A stretch of DNA of 64,000 bases, from positions 93,285,087 through 93,349,086 of the forward strand of contig JARCOQ010000002.1 of the NCBI GenBank assembly GCA_029207755.1, read 5' to 3'. The notes under the pieces are model-generated. The model made no database searches. It had not been told where the DNA came from and saw only the letters and a program-made list of their open reading frames with translations. Source of the stretch: Chamaea fasciata (Eukaryota > Chordata > Aves > Passeriformes > Sylviidae). The position numbers and the translations under genes are program-made. Shown here one piece after another: positions 48,612 through 62,905 of this stretch (its first letter is position 1; the number at the start of each line of letters is the position of its first letter).

Positions 48612-51600
48612 AAAAAATATTCATACTTTGACCAGGGAAGCAAACAGAAATTGCTAATACTATTATTCTGTAAGTTTTGGTAAACTGCTCTGCTGAGCTA
48701 TGACTGTTCTATTAAATCAGACTCTAAAAATCATTAGGGCACAATAAAGTCTATTAGTATTGAAAATCTATGTTAATACAAATTTTTACAAGGCAACAAA
48801 TAAAGACTATTAAAGACCTACGTCTTCTGTCATGCTGGATTCAAATTTGGGTTAATGCTTACAAAATGTTCACAGTTTCCTACCTAATGGCAGGCCAGGC
48901 TGCAGAAAAAATATTTTTGAGTTTCTTCTTTAATTATAATTGTATTATAAGCAATGAAAGAAAAGAAGATGTGGGATTCTCCTGGGGCAGCTGCTTAGTT
49001 TACCTTGCATTCAGTCACTCTGTAAAATGTGGCACCTGAAAGAGATCGTGGCACTGATTGAAATATATAGTATTCTCAAATTTCTAACAACCTAGAATAC
49101 ACAGTTTGGTAAAAATGAAAGGAAGAAAACACCACAGGACACATGTCAATATCAAACCAGCAAAAAAATTTTCCTGTGTTGATCTCTTTCTTCAGACGCC
49201 TTAGGAAATCCTAAGACAAAGCTACAGCAATAAAAGCTAGAAGTAATAAATGAAAGAAAGGAAGGGCTGGGAAGAGTGGAGGGAAGGGAAAGAAAGGGAG
49301 ATAGTTATATTCCTGCATTTATGTGTCACTTGGGATCTTAGTAAACTCATGGGTATACCTGAAAATCCTAGAACCAAATTAATCCATTCCTTTTATGGTC
49401 TTTTGTTTTCTGTGAGAACTCAATTTAGATACACATATCTCAACTGACTTAAACAATACTAAATTGTAAATTAAAATTACCTCATTAACCTAAATTTACC
49501 ATTTGTTGAGAAATAAAAGATAAGAATAGCAAAAGAGGTGTTTAAACACAACGAGTGAAACTTTAGGCAGCACAGCTTTCTATCTTGCTTTATTAACCAA
49601 AGGAAAAAATCAACAGTGAAAATCAGGTAGAGGGCTCAAAACAGATTGTTCCAATTTGTTCAAGAAGATGTTCTTCTTAGGAAAAATGAGTGTACATGAC
49701 TTTCTGTCTAAGAGGAGGAAGAATGTCAAAACCATGGCAGATTATAATTGAGGTTGTTAAGTATGATTGAGATCAAGTAGCACACCTAACAAATGAATGG
49801 AAGGGGTTGAAAATCTCCATATCATCACAAAAGTTATATTTAGAATGCTTTCTTCATAGTCTTTCTATCTCTTTATTCGCATTTGCAATTTAAATGCTTA
49901 GTCTGAAAAAAAAAAATTAGAGACCAAGAGAACTAAAAATATGTATGAAAGGGATGAATCTGCTCAAGTATAAAAACATACCAGTGCACAGACACAATCA
50001 GTTTGGAGGTGTGGAGAAATGCTGATGATGCCAGCTTCCAAAATCTATTTATATTTTATGGTCCCTACAGCTACAAATAGAGGATCCTCAGCTTCTACAA
50101 GAACATTAAGAATCTTCCTTTCAATAATATCAAATATTACCCTTATGAAAAGTTATGTAAGCTTGTTATCAATCTGCAAACATGAAACTGATTCAGAGAA
50201 GTAGAGGCAGAACTCCAAGCTGAAATAATTGAATATAAATACTCATTATTTTGTTGCAAAGGGCTAAACAATCAGGTCCCCCTAAGCTAACAGTATATTA
50301 TTTTTTAATACCATTGGTATATTATTTTTTAATCCCATTGGACAGAATGAGCTTTTACCAAAAAACAACCTAAACAAAGCATATTTGGTGGGGAAAGACA
50401 TTTTCTCTCAAATAATATGTGGGTGGTAAACAGGGAGCAACATGAAATGTCAGCCAGCAGAACATCCTTAGTGCTAGTGAAATGATGGACTACTGTAAAA
50501 ACAGGTACTGATAACAGCAGTGAGCTCTAGCATCACTCCACTTAAAGCAAAAACCTTTCCAAGTACAGATGCATCTAGGAGGAATTCAATGTATGTAGGA
50601 ACAACAACAGAATGTCACTGTGACATATCTAGGCCCACACAATGCAGTGGTAAAAAAATTCTGATAATCTAACTTCTACTTATGCACAAATCATCGCTTT
50701 ATATAGTCACTGTTTCAAATTAAAACAATAGCAATTCCCCTACTAACTATCAATTGAGTTTTTTCTAGTAGTAAATGGAGAATAGAAAAATTAATAGAGT
50801 TACTGCATTAGAACAGTTTGTTGCCAGACCATAGTTAAAACCAGAACACAAGTGGACTCCAATTAATATAAAAAGAAAAAAAAAAGTATTTGGAAGATAA
50901 ACTAAATGAATTCTTATTTTTAAAAGTGAGCTGATGTGCTTCTATGTAAAAAAAAGAAAACTCTGTTTTGCAAGTCTGAAGAAGCATCATTTGTATTTTA
51001 AACGTACATTTTCATCAAAGATCTGGTAGCAACTAGAATACTACTGACTGCACAGACTTTATGTCAAGAACAGTTCTGTTCACAGCATAATGGAAAATGG
51101 AGATTGGTAGAAATATGGCTATGTTTAACGGAAGAAGGATTTAATAGATTTTGACAGTTCTTGTGTGCTTGCATATCTCAGTAGAGACTAAAAAGTTTTA
51201 ATTATGAGAAACTAATCTTTTTGTCAATTACAGAATAAATTATACTATGTAATATACTTCATATATAAAACATAGCCAAATATCCCATTATTATGTAGAG
51301 ATTAAATTTAATTTGAAATACTTAGATAATAAAAGACAAATTTTCTATTTTCTGTTAAAAAATACTTTTGTTCACTGAAACTCATTTTTCAAGATCTACT
51401 TTCTGCATTAATGATTCATACAAATGCATATTTTTTCAGCTGTAGTTTATTTCTGTAACTTCTTTCACTTTCATAAAAAACTATAAGGATAACAGCAATC
51501 CTTGAGCACTGTATATTCTCTGCGGCATTTTAAAAAAAATTGCTTAACTGATCATAGATATATCATTGTGAAAAACCATTGCTACTACTTACTGGTAAAT

Positions 51601-54600
51601 TTTGCTTCAGAGAAAAAAACAAAAAGGAAGAGTACATTGGCGAACATATTTTATGTAGGAAGGATAGTGATGTCAATATAGAACATAATCATTAACAGCT
51701 TCTTTCTCATGTTTCCCACCACTTATGTAAAATCCAGTTTGAATAATACACTACTGCAGAGAAACAATATCAACCTATAATCTTCTATATTCAATGTTGG
51801 CAGTTCAGCTACAGAATAAAGCAGTGTGGCATTATGAAGTCTGTTTAATACTTAGTAAAAATAAAAAAGGGCTTTCACCATGTACCAAGCAGATTATCAT
51901 GTATAAACTAGTAAAAACATAAAACAAATATTGATATGAAGACAAGACATCGACAGCTGTGTTAGTATTCCTCAGCTTTCTACTTCCCTTGGATAAAAAC
52001 TTCATGGACCAATGCTATAATTGACAAGTTGACCTTGCAAATTTTCAGCACCATGGGTAGAAGGAGGAGAGAGGTGGTGGAAAAAAAAAAGAAAAAAGAG
52101 AAAAACCCACAACCTACTAAATATTGTCCATCCTGGAAAAGATATAGTCCCAAATTAAAAGTATTTTGATGGAGAATTTCTGGGAGGTGCCAGAACACAG
52201 CAATTGGAAAGGGCTAAGACACTCTGATGTGGTCAAATGTTGTTGTGTCTGCAGTGAGAGACATTCTGCACAAGCCAAAATGAAGCACTGCATAATGTTC
52301 TGAGCTAAGGAAATGGACAGTTAAAAATCAATCTCTATCTCACATTCCCAGCTCTGAGCCTGAAAATGACAGCTATTATCCAGATTTACATTTTATTCCA
52401 GCTAGAATAAAGCCAATAAATCACTGGGCTTTTGACTGCTCAGATAATTACAATGTGAGTGACTGGTATGAGTTTCACTGGGGGAAGATGCTTTCAGAGG
52501 GTTAGAGCACAAAGTGGAAAGAATGACAGTAAAAAATGGACTTGATTTCCATGTTGAGATGAGAGCTTGTGACATGCAAATCAGTGAACACAGTAACCTC
52601 TGCTGAGACCCATCAGCCCTCCTCATCAAATGCCCAGAATAGGTAAGCCTGTGTGGTGAAGCATCTTTATTGAGCTGATAGCTCAGGTGAACAACCTTTT
52701 GGTTTAAAGGGACAGAATTTTCTAATGGCAGATTAAAAGACATTCATGTGTCTTTGCCAGTAGCGATTTCATCATAAACACTCTACAGTACAACTTACCA
52801 GTGTGCTTCTGTGAGAACAGATACTTTGAAATCTAAATTTTTAGTTATGATTAGTTTAATATAATCACATCTAATCTAATGTGATCTAATCACATCTGCA
52901 TATCAGATGACTAAGTAGCAAGAATTCAGCTATACACAGCTCTAAAGAATTTAAAGAATATGTGATCCAAAAGTTCCGAAGTCTGAAATTGTATGACTGC
53001 TCATTTCCTCCTGTAACAAATTCTTTCATTCTTCAAGCATTAATTATGGCTCTGTTTTATGACAAATGTAATATGTTTCACAGATTCTTTCCCCAATTGT
53101 CCTGATTTCCAATCTGAGCTGAACCTTCCATAATTTTTTCCTGGATGATATCACTCTGGGAACCTGAAAAAACGTAAAAAAAATCATTAACTTTATTATT
53201 CTGTATGATTACCTAGTTAATATTTTAAAATTCCAAGATATAGTCTCAAATAAAAATGGAAAAGTATAGGTAAATATCAAAGTACTATTTTTCAACAGCT
53301 CTACTCTTATCCTCTGATGAACTGCCTAGAACTGTATGCAAACAAACCTAAAAATTGTGCTGTTTTTATTACAGCAAAGTTGAGAAAACCGTTTCCAAAA
53401 CAGCTGATAATTTATCTAATTGTTCTTATCTTGGGCAGCCACACCAGTGGGATGTATCTATTGTCACAGTAGGGACATTTTAGTCAGATACAATGATCCA
53501 TTATTATATACAGTGTTGATTGCATCTTTCATGAAATTGCCTTTTTTCTTGATGTTTTTTGTTGTTGTTCCTGTTTTTTGCTGTATTATAGAACACCAAC
53601 TTCTTTTTGTAGTAAAAACACCTCTGGTAACGAGTCTGCAGTTAAAGCTGTTTATTCTTACCTTATTTCTTTTTGCTTTACAAGGACTGCAAGGAACACC
53701 AAGTATCCTCCAATAAATGTAGCAGGCATATATTCAACTGTAAAAATTGTACCAAACTTCTATTTAGTGTTGAACACATTATGGCATCAACATTAGGCTG
53801 TTGTAAGATGAAGACAATAAATACTTGCAGACAACATCAGATAAAAATCTGCACTAAGATAAAGCCTAAGTGTATAGATATACCCAGTCTATTTGAAAAA
53901 ATCATAAGTAAATTAAAAAAAAAAAAAAACACCACAAAACCCAAACCAGATATATTTAGATATATTTGTCCTCTATTGGGACATTAAAATACCTTTATAA
54001 AATGGGGGAAAAACATAAAATGGTTTTTTTTTTTGGTTCTGCAACTCTCATGAGACTATATCTCATGAGAATATCATCACCAAATCTCTGTAGTAGTTAG
54101 AATTGGATGAGATCATACAAGCTGTAATAAAAGATAATAAAACATAGCTAAGCTGTAGGAAATTAAGAAAAAGACATGACAAGAACATGAAATAATGACA
54201 TTATAGAACTACTTTAATACCAAGGAATGACGAAAGTGAGAAGAGGAAGAGCCCTTAGCTAGGATGAAATGCAAAAAAGGCTGAAATATAAAAGAGGTTA
54301 CGAGGAAGATAAAACAGGCTGGATAGAAGGAGAGGATTAATTATGCTGAAACAGGAAATAATGGTAGACTTTACATACCATGCTAAAGAGTATCTGGGAT
54401 CAAGAGCAGGATAGGTAAATGAAGAGATTGTCCTTGTTCCTTCTGAGATCTTTACTTGCTTGAGTACAAATATGATGTATTCAGTGCTCAGGCACATAAA
54501 GGATTATAAACATTGGAGAAAAATACAGAGAAAGCAGCTCCACTCTTTATCTCATCAAACTGTATGCAGAAGAAATAGAATAGGCAAATAGCAGAAAAAA

Positions 54601-54713
54601 AACATTTGTATACACTAGTGCTTGAATGAAAAATTTCCTTTTCTTTTGTTAGATCCTTTTTCTGAAGACAAATATAAGAATAGTAGTATTAAACTTGCAT
54701 TTTCTTTATTTCA
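48612..54713. other. AT-rich DNA, no gene seen
   Basis: This is a long stretch without any repeat consensus I recognise. A purine-rich patch (about 49,250-49,300) resembles a broken GGGAA/GAAAG repeat. The frames of up to 113 codons (52,402-52,743 minus) have no motif. Confidence 0.4.
50294..50341. repeat. 24-bp tandem duplication
   Basis: The unit TATATTATTTTTTAAT-ACCATTGG is repeated directly with one mismatch (ACC to CCC). Confidence 0.9.
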
Positions 54714-54870
54714 TGGAATTATAAAATAGACTCACAAAAATAACTTAGGCTGGGAGTGATTCTTAATGTCAGGTGGTCCAAGTCTCTTCTCAAAATCTGG
54801 TCATTTTACATGAAATCATGAAATCATATTGCCCAGAAAGACTTCCAAAGCTGGTACAGTATATGCAGAA
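54714..54870 (-). mobile_element. diverged CR1 LINE 3' end
   Basis: The sequence runs 'ggaattataaaatagactca', 'aacttaggctggga', 'aatgtcaggtggtccaagtc' and 'catattgcccagaaag'. This is a worn complement of the CR1 3' terminus (agaatcacag.., ggttggaag.., atctggtccaa.., ttgctcagag). Confidence 0.75.
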
Positions 54871-57800
54871 TTAATATAAAACAGCAACTCATGCCTGACA
54901 ACTCATTTACAAAAACGTAATTATTTTACTCATTAGTAAAAATAGAAATAGAAGTATTAATAGAAAATCAAATATATTCCATATTTTGTACTAATTGACT
55001 GAATTCCCTATTTAATTTTCTCATTTAATAAGATTTTTCTTTTCCTTACAGTTATCTTCTTTATTAACCTACTTCTGAATAGAACAAAGAATTTTGGCTT
55101 ATACATTAACTCTATTGATAAAAATATTCTGTGGTCACAAATGTAATATAATCATTATTGGGAGTATATATCATATTAAATGTGACAAAATTGTTTGGAC
55201 TCTTCATCGTATCACAATATGGCAAAAAGACCCACCTGAGAAGTAATATAGCTGCAAATTCAGAATCTAGTAAATGTAATAAGGCAATTTTCCAGGAGAA
55301 AAAAACAAAAAGTAGCAATGGTATACATTTTTGTTCTTCAAATATATTTTAAATTTGTCTTCTGTTTGAAAATATCTTTTCTCCCGAAATGTACTAATCA
55401 GTTTGAAGAAATAAATACCTATGTATTCCATTGTTGCAAATTATACTGTACTTTAAACTAAGTTGTGTAAATTTCTGTTTAGCAGCTAAGACTCAACTGT
55501 GTTCAGGAACTTAACACTAAACACGTAGGAAGATTTTTAGGTATTGCCTGCTAGATTATGCTGATATTTACTGTTTCAGAAGGTTTGGGTTAGAAGAGTG
55601 GCGTTTCATGTTAACTACACTTGGTTGATGTAGTGGGCATAATAAGCTACCACTGGTAAGGGGTACTCTTACAGGGTATTCAGGAAGGAATGAGATATTT
55701 CTCTCATCTCACAAGTATTCTTGGTAAGGCCAGTTGGAGGTAACATAAGTTCCTATTAACCTGGTTAATACATAGATCCCCTAAAATTTCTCACATCCAA
55801 TATTTACTTTACCAATATCTTCTTTGTTAACACATTACAGTATTATCAAGGTTTTAGTAGGGTTGAAAACAAAAGCTTGACTTTCCTTCAATGATTGCTG
55901 AAATTAATAACATTTGGCAGACCTCATGAAGAATGTTTTCCTAAAGAAAAAAAAAAGAGAGGCTTGAAAAAAATGATGACATTATTAGTGATGCTATACA
56001 CTTATGTAGAAGCTAAAAGTACAACAAAATATTTCATCCTGTCTTCTCCATCAGCAATGTCTTTTAAAAACAAAATTGTCTGGTAAAACCAAAATCTGTG
56101 TATTTTATTTTTGTCTAAACTCAAACTGCTTGGTACTTGTTTTAAAACTCTTCATTAGAAAAACATACAAATTAAGGTGATATTAACATACAATTTGACT
56201 CATTGCTAGTCAAGTATTTTTTTGCTGGTAGTGTATTTCTGTAAATCGAGCAGAAAGTGTTTTTTTCTTTATTTTATTTTTTTTTAATCCACCAACATTT
56301 TTCTGGAAGGAAATAAGTTTTTTGACAAGAATTTATCTGTCTCTTGCTGATAAAATGACAAGACAAGCCAAATAACATCAGAAGCCACAGAATTCCAAAA
56401 CCTAAAAGAAGTCAGTTATTATCTCTCAGAGCTAAGATCTCATAGGCAAACAGGACAAAGGATAATGCTATACCATGATCGTTTGACCTTGAATGCACAA
56501 AGAAATAATTTTATATAGAATCTAGAAAAATTCTTTTGCACATTTAATTGACCCTTTTATATATGCAGAAAACCTGCAATGGCAAGATTACTTTTACATT
56601 ATTCTTTATTCTGCAATCACTATCAATTTTAGACATATTTGTACTCTGTTTCCAGGTAAAAAACTCGAAAACCAGAAGTGCAGTTTAAGCAAATTTGTAA
56701 GACAAAATAATTATAAATCCCTACAAAATTACATGTACAAAATCATTATTTTTCATCTATGTATTAAATTATAAAAAACAATCAAGAAACCAAAGATGGT
56801 TTTTTCAGGATTTACAGAATTATATTTTTTTTTTCTTAAAATACAAGTTCTTTTTAAAAATTAATGTGAATTTTCTTACCCCTTTCAGCAAGATACATGT
56901 CCAAGCATCAGAAAAATCCTATTATTGCTACTTGTCATATTGCTTTATTTTCTCCTCAGGAGCACAGAGCATTAGAATATCCTGCTGTATCCAAATAAAG
57001 ATATTCTGACCAACACTACTCTAGGGTATATATTTTTCTCACAGTGAATAAGCAAGAAAAAATTAATAGAATTATAGTCAATTATTTTGACTATCAATTT
57101 CCTTGAATATGGTTGAGTCGAGTGAGTAATTTGCAGTGAATCATTCATGGGATTAATTTCCCTCCTTTCTTACTTATGGAAAACCCATCATCTATTCTTA
57201 ATTTATTTGACTTTATTTCTGTCTAGAACAGAATCCTCCTGAATCACATGAAAGATTTTTCCCTGAAGGCAAAAAAAATTTCTGTCCATGGAGGAGTACT
57301 TTAGAAATATATTCACCAGGTTTTCAAATCTATATGGATTGCGCCCCTTCATCCAAAATTTAATCTCATATATTTTAAATTTACCAGTAATTTTATGTAC
57401 ATGAATAGTTATATATAAAATACAACAGAGTTACTCATATGCATTAAGTTGAATGTGTGCACAAAATCATGCAGAACTAATGCTCACTGTCTGGGCCTTG
57501 CAGAACTGTAATACAGCAGTATTTCTCTCCTCATCCTTTGGAATCCACATTCCATCAGGAAAACCATCTTCACTTACTGAAAATATTTCGCTCTGCATTG
57601 TTAGGCAAATGCCTTTTTAATAAAGATAATCCAGGTGTACAAGTAAAATACTATGATTGAATACCTTTAATGTCTCAGCTTCATTAGGCAGTGACAGGCT
57701 GTCATGCTCTTTCTTATTTATTCTGGTTGGGTTGCCATCCTATTCCTGGCTATTAATAATGACAGATCATTTATTACTCTATTAGAACACAAGTATATTT

Positions 57801-58628
57801 CCGTCACAGTCTTATACATTTTCCCAACCCCACAGTTTGTTATTGAATAATAGAATAAATAATAATAATAATAACAACAAAAATATCATATACCTCATGC
57901 TTCTAACTGAAACCTAAACACAAGCAAATGCAGAAGTAATTAAGTTGCTGACAGTATGTCACCAATACTTCCTTTTGAAATTATTTCAATATTTGATATG
58001 TTCTTTATTGATAGTAGTAAACTAAACCTTCATGGTTTTGTTCACATTAAGCCGCTTGGCCTTTCTATTCAAATTAAAATGTGAATGTGAGAATAAGAAT
58101 TCTTATTCAGAGGAATATTGGTGAAAGGCAAAATAACTGTAGGTCCTTTGTAGAGAATTGAAACGTTCCCCACAGTGTTTTCAATATTATTCATTAATCC
58201 CCACAGGTATTTCTTCAATAATTAGTGGCAAATTTAGCATATGAAGAAGATAATTTTAATTTGGAGGATTTTTTTTTCTTTATAGTAAGCTTAATGTTAC
58301 CTTAGGATAATCTAAACCATCTACTTCACAACAGAGAAATTACTAACCCATAATTCAAAACTGTTGGTGAAGTTCTGACAGATAATGCTGATTGCCTTGG
58401 AAGGTAAGGAACTATCATTTCAGGTTTCAGTGTTCAAGAGTAATGAACACAATAACTGGCCTCTCAGGCTACAGTGTCCCCAGAAAAGCTCTACACAGAG
58501 AACTGGGCTAAATGCATAATTCCTAAAGTCAATATTTGTAACTTTCGCTGAGTTTTCTCACTCAGATGAACTGTTAATTATTTTTGTATGGCATAGAATA
58601 TGACCTGCCATGCAATTTAAAAAAAAAA
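54871..58628. other. AT-rich DNA, no gene seen
   Basis: A short (AAT)n run lies at about 57,857-57,872. I recognise nothing else. Confidence 0.4.
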
Positions 58629-58632
58629 TTAT

Positions 58633-58664
<32 letters not shown>

Positions 58665-58675
58665 ATATATATAAA
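58629..58675. repeat. (AT)n tract
   Basis: A nearly pure alternating TA stretch with two AA interruptions, self-complementary and therefore able to form a cruciform. Confidence 0.93.
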
Positions 58676-60590
58676 ACTACAGTGTATCTAGCAAGTACTT
58701 CTCTACCTTTGCTGCAACCTTGTGGATAAGAAGGTAAAATATGACCTAATCTGATGGTTAAATTTGGTATGTTATTGAATTGGTATGCTACTTCTGTTTA
58801 GTTATGGGATTTAATTTTCAGCATTCAGAATGAGGCAATTGCCTGTTTTGAGTCTAAATATAATATGTTCCTAGAAACTTCAGTGGGAGACTACATTGAT
58901 TAGGCTGATAAGCTGTGTTGTGTTTACTTGGCACAATCAAATTACTCTCACATGTGATGGTGACAGCAACCTTCACCTACAGAAGAAAAGGAAATCATTG
59001 TGTGATGAAATTTGCTCAGGATAACCAGGCACTGCTTGGAAATCATTGCCACTACCTCCTCCACCTAACCTGGTACCATTTATGCCTACTTGTATTAAGA
59101 CAACAACTTCTAATGCATAAATAGTAAACTAGCCTAGTCCAAAACTTAATCCATCTGCCTGACAGGTGTTAGGAAGTTGAATATCACTGCAATCAATTAT
59201 TAGGATGAGGTTTTGAGCAAAGGAATGTATTAAGTCTTCTGCCAGGAAATATCCTTCAAGTCCCTAAACTCTTCAAGGTTTATTTAAAACATCCTACACC
59301 ACTAAATTTCACCAAAAAATTTAACTTACTCCACTTGTACGCAGCTATGTTGAAGTCACCTTCAGAGAAATTCTGCAGTGAGCAAAGAATGTCTGCATGC
59401 CCTGAACATCAGTACTATAACAATCTAGTTATGTTGTAGCTGGCACTTAATTTTATATTAATTAATGAAGCACAATAACCTAATCTCTGTACCACAATTG
59501 CCAACCTAATTACACACTCTTAATTCTAGTACCTGATAAAATAATTGTTCTCTAGTCTTGTGAAAAGAACCAATTTACCATGAGGGAGATAGCTGGAAAT
59601 ATTAAGAGACCAATTCATTGTCATGTATACAGATCTGTTGCCCCCTTGAAACGTACCATGAATACTATAGATCAATAAAATCTACATTAAAGAATTAGAA
59701 ACAAAGTCCAACAAAACAGAGTAACATATATGTCTCTGGCTTCTATATTTTTCATTAAATTAATAGACATCAATGTACTTTTCATGTTCTGAACTTATGT
59801 GTTTTAAGACCCTGGTGAGAAATATTCTTCAGCAGCAAATTTACCATTTCAAATTGATGTTATTTTCCAAGAACAAGAAAAAATTCTGCATTTTCTCCTT
59901 AGCTGGAAAATTATCTTTTTGCTGATTCTCCACAATGAAAATTATAAGTCTTCATTAAATACTATGCTATTTCATTTCAGAAAAATATTTCTTTAATTTT
60001 CTTTGAACATGTAAACACAGAAAGTGAAATATAAAAGGTATTTGCAGTCACTACTAGATAACATAGTAAATGAATTACAATAGCTCTGACTCCAGAATTA
60101 AACCTGAAGTGTGCTTTTAGATAGACTTTTTTGCTGTATTGGATCAACCTGATTCCAGGACACAATGGTTTTGCATTACCTAGATACTGAGGATAAGACT
60201 ACACAAATAAGTCACCACTTGCTAAAAAAGAAGATCAGATTTTCTTTGTGGGCTGTCATGTTCCTCCGGTACATGTGTGAGTTATTTCAGGTTTCCTGCT
60301 CTTCAATGGCAATTGGACAATTTCTGTACTACTTGTGAGCCATTATGAAATGGGTCTTCTTAAGCCTGAAGATATTTCTGTGAATGACAGAGCTTGGAGT
60401 TGTATAAGTTTTCTAAATTCATAGGTTCCTACACATTAATGAAGTGATAAAAAGAACACTTTGCTGCTTCAAGACTCCTCTGACTAGAGTCCTGCATGGC
60501 CTTTTTCATTACCTTGTGACAGCTGCTACCAGGTAATTAAGAGGCTCTGAAAACTCATCTGTGTTTAGATTTGCTCATTAAACGTATACA
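58676..60590. other. AT-rich DNA, no gene seen
   Basis: Nothing recognisable. Confidence 0.4.
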
Positions 60591-60593
60591 CAC

Positions 60594-60757
60594 AGAAAAA
60601 AACCCTAAAAGAACAAGAAAACAACTAAATCTAACAAACCACAAAAAATCCCCAACAACAACACCACCAAAAGAACACCAAACAAACAAAAAACCCAAAC
60701 AAACAAAAAACCCCAAACAAACAAAAAAAAAACCACACAAAAAAATCCAAAAATGAA
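60594..60757. repeat. A-rich low-complexity tract (AAAC/AACCC words)
   Basis: About 160 bases made of A runs broken by C and CC, G-poor, with repeated AAACAAACAAAAAACC words. The open frames on both strands (K/T/P-rich one way, F/G/V/L-rich the other) are composition artefacts. Confidence 0.9.
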
Positions 60758-62758
60758 ACCACTGAAATCAGAGAAAACATGATGGTATAATAGACACAGG
60801 GATTAATGGGGGAGAATAACACACTGTGAATCTACTGGAGCTTGGGGACTACGCTACTGACAAGGGCTATTTCCTGTGACTCTTTGGTACCTATATGTAG
60901 TGACCAGATGTTCCATACCTTCTGTATGTTCCATTGCCTACAGGAAGTGGTTTTGTTGTGGAAGAATAATCAAGTTATAGCTAAGCAGATTTTGGACATC
61001 ATTCCCATGTGAAAACTTTGCTTACTCTCTCTTTGAACTGTTTTAAGTTTCATGTAATATTTCCTTATTTTTAACTAGTATTACCTAAAAATATGTGTGA
61101 TTTCAAGATTTTGGTTTTGAACCAGTATAGTTAGAAGCACCTACAATCCATGAGTAAGTATTGAAATTCTGTTTGGAAATTCAAAATGCAAGATAACCTT
61201 CAGAGTGTATGAGCTGGATGCATATAATTAATATCTCAGAAACAAAGTACTTAATTTGATTCATTAATTATAACTGTGAAAAATTGTAGCTAGTCCTGGA
61301 AGTCTAATTTCAGGGACATATTGGTCACCAGTATAGAATTCCTATTGTTGGATGTAGATAATATTCTCCAGGGAAAACAGTTGATCTTCTCTAATTCAAA
61401 TGAATTTCTAGAGGGAAAGCATAAAGAATTAGGTGAAGAACACAAGCATGTTTGATGTTTGAAAAGTAAAGAAAATTCAATTTGTTCTAAAATTGTACTG
61501 TTAAACAAAGATGATCATTTCCCATAATATGATTTACAATTTAAACCGTAAGTAAATTTGCTATCATGGGTAAGGACATTAGGCAGAAGGGAAAACAGGT
61601 GAAGAAAAAGCATGTACTATGAACATGACTCCATGAGATGCACAATAATTCTTGTTTTCCAGATTCTATACTGTGCAGATTAAATAATCATTGTTTTTTG
61701 TATCATTAAACAAATAAGTAACATACATTTGTCTTTCTCAGATTTCCTATTTCCCAGAATCATGATCCTAATTCAGACATAGAAACAGCCAATTGATCCA
61801 TGTTTTATTTTTAAATCTAGGCATTCTTTCAGAGGATGGTGGAATTTAAAATGTATGAGTTAAAAATACTTTTATGCCCCATCTTGCTTGGTTTAAGGCA
61901 GTTTCTGGGAGATGCAGAACATCCTTACTGAAATCAACTGGATTGTAAATATTTACCATATTTAAAAGATCAGAATATGGCATTTTGAATAATTGAAATT
62001 TAAATCTGGAAAAAAAAAGTCATCTTTACTGTCCCCTAACTCTTCCTATTTTTATTGAAATATTTATTAAGTGCCTAAGATTATTTCCCAATGTCTGATT
62101 TTTTTTCCCTGAAAATAATTCCTTTTATTATATAGAAATAGTATTTTATATTCTTTTTCACAGCAAGAATCTACAATATTTAAAAATCTAGTAAGTCTGC
62201 CTAGATCAATGTAAGGTAAAATCTAAGACCATATGTTACCCTACTTACCATTTGATCATCTGAACATCAGAAGCCTAAACCTAGGCAGTCTGAAAAGTTT
62301 CCTAGGTGTCTCAATTCTACCTCAAAAGATACAGATTTTCCCCAGCCTGAGGTGTGAAGCATTTAACAAGTTATGATTTAGAAGCAGGAGGGAAATACCT
62401 AAAGAGGCCCTGTCTTTGTGTAGATTAAAATGTGTTCCTCAACGTTCACAAATGCAAAGAATTAGAACCTAAAAGTCACAATTTTCAAGGGGAGGGTCCT
62501 AACTGCAGGGCATTAAGGGACCACTTTGTCCATACTTATCATCATTGTAACTATACAAACAACAACCACAAAAAAACCCCTCTAAACTGCTTTTTTTTTT
62601 CCATGTTATTTATCTGCTAGATGGTGCTAAAGGTCTCATTAAGCATGAAAAAGGAAGGATCAAACAGAAGTGTTGCTGTCTAGAGGCCAGCCTGGAGACA
62701 CTGAAGAAAAGAGAGGAATCAAAGGCCAAACAGCTGTGTTAGGAAGTGATGACAATTG
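60758..62758. other. AT-rich DNA, no gene seen
   Basis: Nothing recognisable. Confidence 0.4.
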
Positions 62759-62761
62759 TAG

Positions 62762-62905
62762 TATCATAGAATGTTAAGAGGTTGGAATGGACCTTAAGGA
62801 TTATCTAGTCCCAGCCTGCCCTGTCATGAGCAGGGATTCTTAACATTAGACCGGTATATTAGTGTATTCCCAGCTCCCAGTGTGCCCAGAACATTTGTTG
62901 GGGAA
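62762..62905 (-). mobile_element. CR1 LINE 3' end
   Basis: The sequence 'tatcatagaatgttaagagg', 'ttggaatggaccttaaggat', 'tatctagtcccagcctgccc' and 'atgagcagggattctt' is the complement of the CR1 3' terminus. The copy is short and 5' truncated. Confidence 0.9.

Noticed and set aside
60555..60822. Open frames on both strands around 60.6-60.8 kb
   Set aside because: The A-rich low-complexity tract explains them fully.
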